From Gracilaria vermiculophylla (taxonomy: Eukaryota; Rhodophyta; Florideophyceae; Gracilariales; Gracilariaceae), in contig JAHNZQ020003149.1 of the NCBI GenBank assembly GCA_019155205.2, positions 1,182,487 to 1,246,486 on the forward strand: a DNA stretch of 64,000 bases, in the 5' to 3' direction. Of the stretch, positions 37,312-47,578 are shown piece after piece (position 1 is the stretch's first letter; every line of letters begins with the position of its first letter). The notes under the pieces are model-generated. The model did not search any database, had not been told where the DNA came from, and saw nothing but the letters and a program-made list of their open reading frames with translations. Position numbers and translations under genes: made by a program.

Positions 37312-39738
37312 TCACCCCCCAGCCGCGCCGTCGCGCACGCCCCCCCCCTCCACCAGTGTGTACACTAGCAGGAACCCCATCGACCCGAAAATCAGCAGCC
37401 CCTTGGCGCCCTCCAGCAGGATGATGAACGACCACGGCACAAACATCTTCCCCGTCCGCGGGTGGATCGCGTACTGGTCGCACCGCCCGTGCACCAGGTC
37501 CGACATCACCCACCCCGACACGTACGGGATGAAGCACAGGTAAATCGCCAGCAGGTGAGGCAGCAGGTTGGCCATCGCAAACCCCAGCGCCATCGCCATG
37601 GGGAACATGTCCGCGTTGCGCAACGCCCCCCCCCCGCCCCCCTCCTCCACCACCTGCTGCCGCGGGTTCACAATGCCCCACACAATCGCGAACGCCAGCA
37701 CCACCGCCATCACCACGTTGAACCAGATGCGCTTCAAGTTCTTCCGGATGTCGCGTCGCCGCTCCGCCCGCTCCTCCCCAGAGCGCCCCCGCACCGCCTT
37801 CTTGTAGCTGCGCCCGTAGTCGTCCACCGACACCGTCGTGCAGCTGTCGTACTCGTTGCCCGTGCTGTAAGCGCTCGGCTGGTCGCTGGTCTCGCCGCTT
37901 CCGCCCGCGCTCGAGTCAAGCTGCACCACAACCGAGTCCGTGTTGTCCACCTCGCGCGCCGCCACGCCCTCCACCACCATGCCGTGCCCTGGCTCGTCGG
38001 GCGCCCCGCGCCCAAGCATCGTCATCCTCGCGTGCTGCTCAAACCTCTCCTCGCCGCCGCCGCCGCTCTCCGCCTTGTCGCCGCCGCCGCCGCCGCCGCC
38101 GCCCTCCTCGCTGTCGCTGCGCTCCTTCTTCCTGCGCTTCTTCTTGGCGCCGCTCTTGTCCGTCACCTTGAACGCCAGGTTCTTGCCGCGAAACAGCGCG
38201 ATGAACAGCCCCTTCACCGTCGTGTAGCGGAAAATGGCCTCAAACGCCACCGACCCCGACTCGGACTTGCGCAGCCCAATGCCGCCCATGGACACCACCG
38301 ACCGCTGCACCACGCTGGCGGCGAAGAACACGCTGATGTAGATGATGAACTGGATCGGGTTGGGCGAGTCCAACGGCGAGATGCCGCCCACCAGCAGCAG
38401 CACCGCCGCAACGTCGTACAGCAGGTGCACCACCGACACGAAGCGCACAAACGTCATGTGCATGTACAGGATGCGCTGCACGGCGCTGAGCCCGCGGATG
38501 GTGAGCGGGCCCTTGCCGGAGAACAGGATCTGCCAGTCGCCCTTGAGCCAGCGCGCGCGCTGGCGCAGGTTGCTCCACAGCGACGTGGTGGCCAGCCCGG
38601 TGGCCAGCGACTCGTTGACGTAGTACGTGCGGAAGCCCAGGCTGTGGAACGTGAGCGACATGGCCGTGTCCTCCGTGATGGAGTGGTACGGGTAGTAGTT
38701 GGCGCGCTGCAGCGCGGTGCGGCTGAGCAGGTTGGTGGTGCCGATCATCGTGGAGCCGTTGAACCAGTCCTTGCCGGGCAGCACGAGCTCGGCGAAGAAC
38801 GTGGAGCGCTGGTCCAGCGGGTCGCTCTCGTACGGCGACAGGTTGCGAAAGTGCTGCGGCGTCTGCACGACGGCCAGCGTGTCGTTGAACTCGTACAGGC
38901 GCGTGCGGTCGTTCCACACAAAGTAGTAGGGCACGAGGCGCTGCAGCAGGTTGGGGCGCGCCACAAAGTCGGCGTCCAGCGTGACGACGAGGTGCGTCGT
39001 GGTGCGCTGCAGCGAGTAGTTGAGGTTGCCGGCCTTGGCGTGCGCGTGGTGCGGGCGGATGACGTAGTGCACGTTGGAGTATTGCTTGCGCAGGTGCGAG
39101 ATCATGGTGCGCTTGAGCGGGTCCTTGCCGTCGTCGCACAGGTACACGGTGAGCAGCTCGGGCGGGTAGTCGATGTGCAGGGCGCCCAGCACGGTCTCCA
39201 GCACGAGGTCGACCTCCTCGTTGTAGCACGGGATGAAGACGCCGACGGAGGGGTAGTTGCTGAAGCGCGGCGGCACGCGCGCGCGCGGCGAGTGGCGGAA
39301 GCGCGGCTGGATCATGTGGTTGGGGATGCGCTTGAAGTCGACGCAGTTGCGCGTGGTGACGTTCCAAATCTCGACGAGGCGGAAGGCGATGGCGAAGACG
39401 GAGATGATCTCAAAGGCGAAGAAGGTGTACTGGTAGATGCGGTAGGCGACGGTCTGGCTGCGTTCGAACACGGCGATGGTGAATCGCAAGCGGAACTGGA
39501 TGTAGGCGGCAGCGGCGGCGAGTTGCAGCACGGAGAAGACGCGCGACAGGATGCACCTCCACTGCACGAAGGGCGTCTGCTCGGTCCAGTGGCACGGCAT
39601 GCCGGGGACCCACTCGGCGTAGTGCGACGGGCGGACGGGTCTAGCGGCGCGGAAGCCGCCGCCGGCGTGCCAGTGTCGGCGGCGGCGATCGTCATCGTCA
39701 GCGTCTGGCGCGGAGGTGGTGGTGCTGGTGGTGCACAT
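37312..39738 (-). CDS. Cellulose synthase, bacterial (BcsA)-type GT2
   Basis: An 808-residue processive glycosyltransferase of the plasma membrane. Two hydrophobic stretches (about residues 62-85 and 103-122) come before the GT-A domain. Catalytic and binding motifs are in order: CDDGKDP (202-204 DDG), HAKAGNLN (about 232-240), DAD at 255-257, TED at 355-357 and QRARW at 393-397. Several membrane helices follow. These spacings are those of BcsA rather than plant CesA: there is no zinc finger, plant-specific region or class-specific region. The PilZ domain that binds c-di-GMP in BcsA is absent. Instead a Lys/Glu/Gly-rich cytosolic region (about residues 560-700) lies between helices. The start at 39738 is the first ATG. 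It is presumably of bacterial ancestry. Confidence 0.93.
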   Translation of the reverse strand: MCTTSTTTSAPDADDDDRRRRHWHAGGGFRAARPVRPSHYAEWVPGMPCHWTEQTPFVQWRCILSRVFSVLQLAAAAAYIQFRLRFTIAVFERSQTVAYRIYQYTFFAFEIISVFAIAFRLVEIWNVTTRNCVDFKRIPNHMIQPRFRHSPRARVPPRFSNYPSVGVFIPCYNEEVDLVLETVLGALHIDYPPELLTVYLCDDGKDPLKRTMISHLRKQYSNVHYVIRPHHAHAKAGNLNYSLQRTTTHLVVTLDADFVARPNLLQRLVPYYFVWNDRTRLYEFNDTLAVVQTPQHFRNLSPYESDPLDQRSTFFAELVLPGKDWFNGSTMIGTTNLLSRTALQRANYYPYHSITEDTAMSLTFHSLGFRTYYVNESLATGLATTSLWSNLRQRARWLKGDWQILFSGKGPLTIRGLSAVQRILYMHMTFVRFVSVVHLLYDVAAVLLLVGGISPLDSPNPIQFIIYISVFFAASVVQRSVVSMGGIGLRKSESGSVAFEAIFRYTTVKGLFIALFRGKNLAFKVTDKSGAKKKRRKKERSDSEEGGGGGGGGDKAESGGGGEERFEQHARMTMLGRGAPDEPGHGMVVEGVAAREVDNTDSVVVQLDSSAGGSGETSDQPSAYSTGNEYDSCTTVSVDDYGRSYKKAVRGRSGEERAERRRDIRKNLKRIWFNVVMAVVLAFAIVWGIVNPRQQVVEEGGGGGALRNADMFPMAMALGFAMANLLPHLLAIYLCFIPYVSGWVMSDLVHGRCDQYAIHPRTGKMFVPWSFIILLEGAKGLLIFGSMGFLLVYTLVEGGGVRDGAAGG

Positions 39739-40701
39739 GGCGGTGCGGGCGGGCGCACACGACGGGTGGACGCAAGGGAGGGAGGCGAGGGAGCGATTTG
39801 AACGACAGCAGGCGATGCGGTTGAGTGTAAGTAGGCAGGCAAAAGAGGCGCACGAGGCACACAAAGCAGTGTGAAGACGGGCAAGCGGGCGAAAAAGCGG
39901 CTTAGGACGGGGAGGGGCAACGGACGGGCGACGCCTAGCGAGCGCAACGGCGATGCAAAAGGGGAAGGGGGAGCCAGACGTTGGCGCGCCCCAGCTGAGG
40001 GCGCCGGGAGGCGGCGCGCAGGCGCAGCCAAAGCAAGCGGCGGGCGGCGGGCAGCAGGCGGCGGGCGACGGCTGCGGGATGCGCGCGGGGCCGGGCGGCG
40101 GCGTCACCAAGCGTCGCGGGCGGTGGCGCCAGCGGGAACGGCGCGAGCGCGTCTGCGCCGGGCGGCGCGCTGACGTGTTGCGCCTCCCGCGCGCGGCGGG
40201 GGCGCATCGAGCGGTTGCACCTGCGCGAGCGCGTGGCTACGCGGGTGGCGCTCGGGGCACTTACACTGCATTCTCGCCGCGCTTACAGCGGCCCCCCCCC
40301 CTCCTCTGCCGCAGCGCGCGGCCGTGGCGCGCACGCGGCACGCGCGCGTACGAGCGCCACCGCGCCACAGCGGCCACGGCGGCCACGGCGGCCACGCGCG
40401 CCACGGCGGCCACGCGCGCCACGGCGGCACGTGGGGAGGAGGCGCGGCGATGGGACAGGTGCGCCACTGCAGCGGCTGGCGGAGGCGGTGGCGCGGTGGG
40501 GCGGCGGGGCGCACATGCGCGTGGGGCGACTTAGGTCGGCCGCACGCACAAAACAATGCAGCAGGTAGGGCAATGCGCCGGCGCGGCGGCCGTGAGTGTT
40601 TACCAGACAGACGCGTCGCGCGGCGGCGGCGGCGGCGGCGGCGAGTTGGAGAGTGGGGCGGCAGACAAAGTAAGCAAATTAGTGGGCGCGCGCGGCGCGG
40701 C
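39739..40701. other. Cellulose synthase upstream region
   Basis: 963 bp of GC-rich sequence without a supported gene. A 9-nt tandem unit GGCGGCCAC and relatives runs at about 40367-40435. The (GGC)n tract near 40623-40641 is close to the YbaB stop. Confidence 0.45.
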
Positions 40702-41013
40702 TCACGGCAGGGCGCGCAGCACCATGGCGGCGTCCACGTTGGGCGGCAGGCTCTGCACGACGTGCTTGCGCGTCTCCTCGCGCAGGCGGTCGTGCGCGCG
40801 GTTGACGGCGGTGCACACCAGCTCCTCGATGGCGCGTGGGCCCTCCTTGCCGATGGCCGGCGAGATGTGCAGCTTGACGACGCGGCCGTCGCCGGCCAGC
40901 GTGGCGCGCACCAGCCCCTGGCCGGCCTCGGCCTCGACGCGCGTGGACGACAGCGTGCGGCCGGCGGTGGACAGCGCCTTTTTGAAAACGTTTCGCGAGA
41001 CGGAGGCAGACAT
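40702..41013 (-). CDS. YbaB/EbfC-family DNA-binding protein
   Basis: A 103-residue protein. Residues about 25-90 fit the YbaB fold: EAEAGQGLVRATLAGDGRVVKLHISP, then an acidic-basic helix with ELVCTAVNRAHDRLREETRK (the family has E-L-I-x2-A-x-N-x-A). In bacteria YbaB/EbfC is a nucleoid-associated DNA-binding protein; eukaryotic algae and plants keep plastid or mitochondrial versions. The first 25 residues (SRNVFKKALSTAGRTLSSTR) are basic and Ser/Thr-rich, without acidic residues, as in an organelle-targeting peptide, so action in plastid or mitochondrial nucleoids is likely. The ATG is at 41013. A TATATAAA element lies about 100 bp upstream. Confidence 0.85.
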   Translation of the reverse strand: MSASVSRNVFKKALSTAGRTLSSTRVEAEAGQGLVRATLAGDGRVVKLHISPAIGKEGPRAIEELVCTAVNRAHDRLREETRKHVVQSLPPNVDAAMVLRALP

Positions 41014-41114
41014 TGCGCGCGGCGGGTTTGAAGACGGGGCGGAGCGGAGCGGCGCGGCGCGGCGGTGCGGCGAGAATGGCGCGCGGGGTCGAAGGAGGTG
41101 GTGCGCGACGGGCG

Positions 41115-41122
41115 TTTATATA
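41115..41122 (-). promoter_or_regulatory. TATA box of the YbaB gene
   Basis: TATATAAA on the minus strand in otherwise GC-rich DNA, 102 bp upstream of the start codon at 41013. It is an exact consensus TATA box at a plausible distance. Confidence 0.7.
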
Positions 41123-41289
41123 GGGCGCGGCGCGGGTGGGTCATTCAAGCAGATAGGGCGGGCGCGGCGCGGCGGCCACCCGCGGCGGCGCGCGCAGCGC
41201 GGCGCGCGGCCATTGGCGCAGCGCGGGGCGCGCGCGGCCAGTGGGGCGCGGCGGCGCGCAAAAATCGGCGCACGTGCGGCGCAGAGGCG

Positions 41290-41928
41290 TCACAGCACCT
41301 TGGCCTGCTGCTGGTCGACGGCGGCCGGCACGAACTTGACGCTGACGCTGTTGACGCAGTGGCGCTCGTTGGTACGCGTGAAGCGCTCGCCCTCGAACAC
41401 ATGGCCGAGGTGGCCGCCGCAGCGCGCGCACACGATCTCCACGCGCTCCATGCCCAGCGACGCGTCGCGTCGCACGTCCACGCTGCCGCGGTAGCAGCGG
41501 TCGAACGCCGGCCAGCCGCAGCCGCTCTTGAACTTGGCCTCGGCCGAGTACAGCGCGTTGCCGCACGCGCGGCACGCAAAGTGGCCCTCCGTCGGGTAGA
41601 ACGCGTCGTACTCGCCGCTGCCGGGCCGCTCCGTGCCCTTTTGGCGCAGCACGTGGAACTCGTGCGCCGACAGCACCGCGCGCCAGTCGGCGTCGCTCAT
41701 CGAGCGCGCGTCCTTGCCCGCCGGCACCTTGCCCGCCGGCGCCTCGCCGTCGCCCGCCGCGCCCGCCGCGCCCGCCGCGCCCGCCGCGCCCGCCGCGGCG
41801 CCCGCGCCCGTGTGCGCCATGCGCGCTGCGCGCGGGCGCGTCTGCGCGCACAGCGTGGTGCTCGACAGCCCGCGCGCGCGCACACCGAACCGCGCGTGCA
41901 CCCACAGCGCGCCGACGAACGCCACCAT
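41290..41928 (-). CDS. MSRB: Methionine-R-sulfoxide reductase B
   Basis: A 212-residue protein from the ATG at 41928. Residues 1-36 are basic and hydrophobic, a likely organelle-targeting sequence. An Ala/Gly repeat linker (encoded by a 9-nt tandem repeat) follows, then the MsrB domain (about 75-205). It has VLRQKGTERPGSGEYD, zinc-binding CRAC and CARC pairs (FACRACGNALYS, VCARCGGHLGHVF), KSGCGWPAF and the catalytic cysteine in RHCVNSVSVKF. It reduces the R epimer of methionine sulfoxide using thioredoxin. The cysteine form is seen, not selenocysteine. A second possible start at 41820 would give a version without the presequence. Confidence 0.92.
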   Translation of the reverse strand: MVAFVGALWVHARFGVRARGLSSTTLCAQTRPRAARMAHTGAGAAAGAAGAAGAAGAAGDGEAPAGKVPAGKDARSMSDADWRAVLSAHEFHVLRQKGTERPGSGEYDAFYPTEGHFACRACGNALYSAEAKFKSGCGWPAFDRCYRGSVDVRRDASLGMERVEIVCARCGGHLGHVFEGERFTRTNERHCVNSVSVKFVPAAVDQQQAKVL

Positions 41929-44513
41929 CGCCGCGATCACCGCGTCCCCCGTCGCGCGCCGCCGCGCGCGCGCCGCGCGCTCTTGTACGCGGCGCGCCGC
42001 GCGCACATTTTGGGCGCGCGCCGCGCGCGCCGCCCGTGCGCGCGCGGACGGCTGCGAGCGCGCGCGCCGCGCCTCTTCTGCGGCGCGCGTCAGGCGCGGC
42101 GCCGCTGACGCGCGCGCGGCGCCGCTGACGCCGCTGACGCGCGCTCGCGCGCGTGCTTTGTGGCGCGCTTGTTCGCCTTGCCGGGCGCCTCTGCGCGCCG
42201 CTGCGCTGCGCAGTGGCGCCCCCGCGCGCGACAGCCGCCGTGCCGCGCACACGTGTTGCTCCGCTTCATGGCGCCCCGCTGCCTCTCGTCGCCGGCGCCA
42301 GTGTGGTTGGCAACAGCGAATGGTGGCCTGCATGTGATGACGACAAGGGGCGACTCTTTTGCGTGTACACGCGTCCACGTGTGGAATCAAACAGAACTTG
42401 TGCACAGTGTGCTGTGCAACGCACCGGTTGGTGCGGCGCCAGCCGTTTCTTTCGGCATGGGTGCCGACCAATCAACGACAACGTCAAAAGCTGTGTGCTT
42501 GGGCGTGTTTGTTCGGCACTGCCCACCACGTGCAACAAACGACAGCTTTGCTCGCAACGTCAGCAACAACACAGCGCGCAAGCAAGCCATCACCAACATT
42601 TCTTCCTTTTGAAATCGCCAGCAACATGCCATTGACCTCCTGCCTGTCCATTTCTTTCTCACCGCCAACCAGTATTGCTTCATACAACACACCATGCAAT
42701 GGCATCTCTCTTGTTCTGCACCAAACATTACTTGCCCTGCACAGAATGTCGTTCAGCGCCACGATTGCTGTCAAATTTAATCCGCGCCTGTCACCCTTTG
42801 GCCCATACTACTACATGCACCTTCACGCATCCCACTACGCACGTGGCCAGCGAAGGCAAGCACGCAAAAGTGAGCCAACAAGTATGAGAGCATGTCACAG
42901 AAACGCCCAGTAGAAAGCCCATGTTCCTTTCTTTTTCAATGCACTCGTTTCAACATCAGCCACTTTCGACGCTGCTCACATTTTGGTGCCTTCCTCAAAC
43001 TCATGCACAGCGCTGCACTTCATTTGACAGTTGAGCTCTGTGCTTTTCTTTTTAGAAAGCATCACTTCGCATTGCTCACCCCGGCTCCATAAAAAGAACC
43101 GCTGACAGAGACAGTAATTACAAACAATCAACCATGTACCATTTGTTTAATCCAATACCGCTCTAAACGATTTACATATGAACACCACAAACGCTGTCAG
43201 AGCTTCTTTTTGCCCTATGTGTCAGTCCAATACCATCTCAACACCAATAAAAACTTGTGTACATGTCACCATTTTCTTCAACCCAACATGTGCCGTTCAG
43301 CATTTGTCAACTTTCTCACCACCCACAATGCTGATCGCAAACGTAATCTCATTTACGCTCAAAAGCCGACGTGTCCAATTTTTTTTTTCATTTCACCTCA
43401 CGCCAAAATTATTCACAAATACTCCAGTGCACGTTGTAACGTAGTCGCTCCAAAACTGTGACCTTCTCAGCTGCCGACATGCTGTGCATGGTATCCATCC
43501 AGCACCCGACAACTACACACGACATGTTTGACAACATGCGTCAAGAGTATTGAAATTCATGTGCAGACAACTGCATCTCATGTAATAGTGAGACGCATCA
43601 ACTGCGTGTTACGTTTTCTCAACCATACTCCTTCACGTGTGCCATTCATCGTGTGCATTTTCGTTTAATGAACAATCTCTCTCGCAGCTTCTGGTCGCTG
43701 TTACCGCTAGTTATAGCGATCAGCAACCTTTTTGTCAATGCGGCTTCGTAGCGGGGGCCCACCTGACTGTTTATGTCATCTTTTGGGTGACTAGATGCTA
43801 AAATTCCATATCAATCGTACCATCAACTGCACGAACATTGTATTAGCTTTCCGCGCTCCTCTTTCGGAGCAACCACAATTTTTCTTTTTCTCTTCTCTCG
43901 AAACCCATTGCATTCTGTCCAAACCTGTATTAAAGACAATCAAAATAAATACACGATATGTATCCTTGCGTGATATCATTGAGATGGGGTTATCGAATAA
44001 GAACCGCTAATAGTGATCAAAGGTGAAAAAAAGACGTGTCCCCATACCTTCAGGTACTGCATTTGCGTCCCCTTTTCTCTCTTCAGTATTATTTGATCCC
44101 GTCAAAAACTGAACATCATTCCCCCTTGTCTTTTCCAGCATGAAAATGAAAAAAAATGCAGAGCAAGAAAACCTATCTGGACAGAAAACAAACCCATCTA
44201 TCGGCTGATGATCCTCCTTTTGCGTCATACTTGCATGATAGAGATAGCCTACGCCACAGTCCCCAAACCATTCTCTGAGAACATGATATGAATCGACACC
44301 GTTGCCATCAAATAATCGAAAACCAAAAGCGATTTAATCGCCAGGCACACCACTTTCAACTTTTCATGTGCGGTTTGAATGCGACGGATGCGCAACAGAA
44401 ATGGGGAACACAAGACTTGATTTCAACAACTTTGGTTTACAAATAAACTGTTACCACAACTAAAGTTCTTGTCTGTGGTACACCGCCAGCTACCCGCGAC
44501 TCCATCTCCTTCA
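41929..44513. other. 2.6-kb transition zone without a confident gene
   Basis: The first 400 bp are CG-rich MsrB upstream sequence. From about 42.3 kb GC falls to moderate values, and from 43 kb to low values. Frames are short and lack domain-like sequence. The left copy of a 230-bp inverted repeat is at 44041-44269. Confidence 0.5.
44041..44269 (-). repeat. Left copy of a near-identical inverted repeat
   Basis: The reverse complement of this segment matches 47221-47450 nearly base for base over about 230 bp, with roughly a dozen differences clustered at one end. The copies face each other about 3 kb apart. A 73-codon frame is preserved at the start of both copies. Confidence 0.9.
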
Positions 44514-44876
44514 TCAACTACTCCCGAGGGCCCTCTCAAGCTCAGCAATCTTGAGCGACAACATGTAGTTGTTGGCCCTTTCCTCGCAGAACTGCACCGC
44601 CGCTCGCGCACGGCCATCCTCCCACCGAGCAACTTGTTCTTTGAGTTCGTCAATGCGACACTCAAGAACCCGCTCGCGCTCCCTGCTCTCGTTGAGCAGC
44701 TCTCTCGTGAGGCCGTGCTGCGCAATCTCGCTGTCCAGCCGAGATACGGGCCGCGCTTGCTCTTCCTCGCCCTCGTTCCGTTCTTCTGCGCGCTTCTCAG
44801 CGTCTGCCGAGTGTAGGAAGTTGCCCACTGCCGGAATGATCAGCGAGGTGAGGATGGCCACGAGTTCGACAAACAT
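44514..44876 (-). CDS. Small membrane-anchored coiled-coil protein
   Basis: A 120-residue protein. Residues 3-20 (VELVAILTSLIIPAVGNFL) form one membrane helix at the N-terminus. The rest is a highly charged helix (Glu/Arg/Lys-rich) with heptad-like Leu spacing, including LTRELLNESRERERVLECRIDELKEQ. It looks like a single-pass protein with a cytosolic coiled coil. No family is recognised. The ATG at 44876 is good. It is the only credible gene between 42 and 47.5 kb, apart from repeats. Confidence 0.6.
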   Translation of the reverse strand: MFVELVAILTSLIIPAVGNFLHSADAEKRAEERNEGEEEQARPVSRLDSEIAQHGLTRELLNESRERERVLECRIDELKEQVARWEDGRARAAVQFCEERANNYMLSLKIAELERALGSS

Positions 44877-47120
44877 TGCTGAATTGTCCTGGAGACGACG
44901 TTTGTGACTGAGTAGTTGATGGAGTCTGAAGTCAAGAGATGTTGGTGCTTGGCGATAGAGGGAGGTTAGTGACGGTCATGCAGAGAAGATGTTGCTTTAA
45001 GAAGCAAGTCGCTGATGATTCTGGTACCATGTTGAATTCCGGTTGGAGAGTAGCTGACAAAGATTAGAAAGAGAGTACAGAATTGAAATGAAAGCCTAAA
45101 TCATTTCTTGAATGAATTGCAACTGTTAAGTGAAGGCCACGTTAAAATTGCCTCTCCGACAGGCTCAGACCCAATTCGCTGAGCTTCCTCACAATTGTAT
45201 CATTATAGTTCATTTGGGCTTCGAGGCGTACATGCTCCAATCAAACAGAGCTCTACATTTTCATTGCCGCCATCTTGCATCAACCACGACAAAATTCGAG
45301 AGCTCAAAACTGACACGAAACTAATCTGGCTGGAAACAGAATACAATTGATCAAGGCGCTTCAAATTGGGAACGAGCATAGGGTTTTGCATGGAGCTCGG
45401 TGAGGATGTTCTCTTCATAAAAAATTCAATTCCTAATTAGCTTAATAATACTTTTAAACCAAGAGATGGACTTTTTCGGAATCGAACATGCTGCAAATTG
45501 TCCTCCATCTTTCGTAGCTGCGTTTATTCATCCATACATACCATCGATGCAGAAAACGTGCTACACGGGCAGATATAAGAACAAGAGACGACCATTCATG
45601 AATCTCATTCGCAAAAATCTCGAGCCACCCAAGGAAATCCTCGTCAGTGACTCAACGAAATATGTTTTACTTTTTCTACTCTTTACAAAAGAGGTTGTTT
45701 CTGATAGTTCAGCGCTTTTTGTATCCCAATTTAGCTCCTCAAGAGGTGCGATTCCAAAATCCATGACTCTTGCGTTGCAATGCGTTCCACACACCATGAC
45801 AATAATTAAAGTCGACTGCAAGTTCCCTTTCTGTAATAATAACATACGGCCGATATTGGAGTTTGTGAATCTAGAAATCGGCAACGAATAGGTTCCCAAA
45901 CTTTCCAATTTCGTGATTCACATTCGCTCTCCGAGTCATGGAAATGGAAGTGAAAGAGAAATAAATTTTCTTTCACAGAGACCATACAATTCTGATCTGC
46001 TTTGCTGCAGGAAAAATATATAATTATTAATATTTTCAAGTTTGTCCAAAATAATTAATAACCCGAAAATATGTATACATATATATGGAACTTGTACTAA
46101 GTGCAGTATTGCTATCGTTCTGCTTCTTGGATCGATGTTCATTTTTTCGGCGTAGCAATCATGGATATTATTCAAAAGTTCCCATGATCCATAGAGACAC
46201 GTTATGTCTTGATTTTCGATGTAGTTATCATTTTGGAGAAAAATACAGAACTTTCTCATGGCAGTCTTCTGTTTCAAGCGTACAGAAGGTTGTGTAGAGA
46301 AAAGGCTATTCGTACAAATGCGATCGCACATTGAGGAGGAAAGAAAAGGTCAAGCCTTGTCTCTCTTTTGCCTAGTTTTCTGTTGCGCAAGCGGACATCA
46401 GTCACTTTCAGTCATGATGTACTATCTCAAATGATATTGATACATAGGATTGTGTCATGAGAAACAAGTTGACCTCTGTTGGAAAGTGCACGTGCATCTG
46501 TGCAACAGTAGTTACACGCGCACGCGTAAAATCTGATGAGACTCTTGTGATTATGTCAAAAACAACAGCTACTCATCATGCAGACGGTTCGGAGAAAATA
46601 TCTTACCCTACCCAGAAGTCGAATCGTCCTTTCTAGCCACTACTCGAAATGTGTAACGCTGGGATATTCAACATCGTAGGATTTCTAGCATCAATGGTTT
46701 TCGCCTTCAATCAAATGTTAGACCCCAAAAACACTATAACAAGCATCAACCGAGAATAGCACTCTCCCAATTTCCTACGAACTTTGAGTGAATATAAGGT
46801 GCTGATGGTGAGAATGACGTCAACATTTCAAGACGAAAAATCACTGAACATAATTTTAGGCGTAGGAAAGGGTCGATTTGCGAGCCTGTGAATCCGGAAA
46901 TCGGAAAAGCTCAATCAATTGTAGTGCAATAGGGAATTTACGCAAAGAAGAAATTCTTCCAGACGTGAGTAAAGCATGCTACACGTTTTACAGAGGTCCT
47001 CCGTGTCGAGGAAAGTAGTGAAGTCTGTTGTTCAGATTTAGTGAAGAATGGCAATATAGTGAAGCCATGTGAGCTTCAGAAAAACGCCGAGGCCAAGGAT
47101 TCCAATCTGTTTGTCTGAAT
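44877..47120. other. AT-rich gene-poor stretch
   Basis: About 2.2 kb of AT-rich sequence. Frames at 45466-45908 and 45936-46331 are open for 100-140 codons, but they lack ATG-to-stop protein character, overlap on both strands and show no domain. I see no gene. It ends at the assembly gap. Confidence 0.45.
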
Positions 47121-47220
47121 NNNNNNNNNNNNNNNNNNNNNNNNNNNNNNNNNNNNNNNNNNNNNNNNNNNNNNNNNNNNNNNNNNNNNNNNNNNNNNNN
47201 NNNNNNNNNNNNNNNNNNNN
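47121..47220. other. Assembly gap (100 N)
   Basis: Exactly 100 N, a conventional scaffold-gap size. The contig on the right begins inside a repeat, the usual reason for such breaks, so sequence at this point is of unknown length and the order of flanks depends on scaffolding. Confidence 0.99.
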
Positions 47221-47450
47221 GGTTTGGGGACTGTGGCGTAGGCTATCTCTATCATGCAAGTATGACGCAAAAGGAGGATCATCAGCCGATAGATGGGTTT
47301 GTTTTCTGTCCAGATAGGTTTTCTTGCTCTGCATTTTTTTTCATTTTTATGCTGGAAAAGACAAGGGGGAATGATGTTCAGTTTTTGACGGGGTCAAATA
47401 ATACTGGAGCGACAAAAGGGGACGCAAATGCAATATGTGAAGGTATGAGG
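47221..47450 (+). repeat. Right copy of the inverted repeat, truncated at the gap
   Basis: Same sequence as the reverse complement of 44041-44269. It starts at the first base after the gap, so its true length is unknown. Shared frame begins MTQKEDHQPIDGFVFCP in both copies; the differences that lie within the shared frame before the divergent end are synonymous (ttc/ttt, gga/ggg). Confidence 0.9.
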
Positions 47451-47504
47451 TGCGTGCACGTGCGACGGTGAAGCGGAGATATGTATTTAGAGAATCAAAA
47501 AAAC

Positions 47505-47578
47505 TACTCTCGAGGAGGCTCGAACTCCTGACCTCCAGCATGTTAGGCTGGCGCTCTAACCAACTGAGCTACGAGAGC
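47505..47578 (-). tRNA. tRNA-Val (anticodon AAC)
   Basis: A 74-nt cloverleaf on the minus strand. The acceptor GCTCTCG pairs with CGAGAGT (G-T at the first pair), and the discriminator is A. The D arm is GCTC/GAGC with TTGG, and the anticodon stem is CCAGC/GCTGG. The loop CTAACAT gives AAC for valine. The T arm is CAGGAGTTCGAGCCTCCT with an intact B box. A run of seven T follows on the minus strand (47503-47497), a Pol III terminator. There is no intron. Confidence 0.93.

Noticed and set aside
37462..39801. A 779-codon open frame antisense to the cellulose synthase gene
   Set aside because: It is rich in His, Arg, Val and Ala, as expected of the complement of a GC3-saturated gene. It has no domain, and the sense frame has all GT2 motifs.
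45466..46331. Frames of 115-141 codons on both strands
   Set aside because: They overlap each other, have AT-driven composition and no domain or homology that I recognise.
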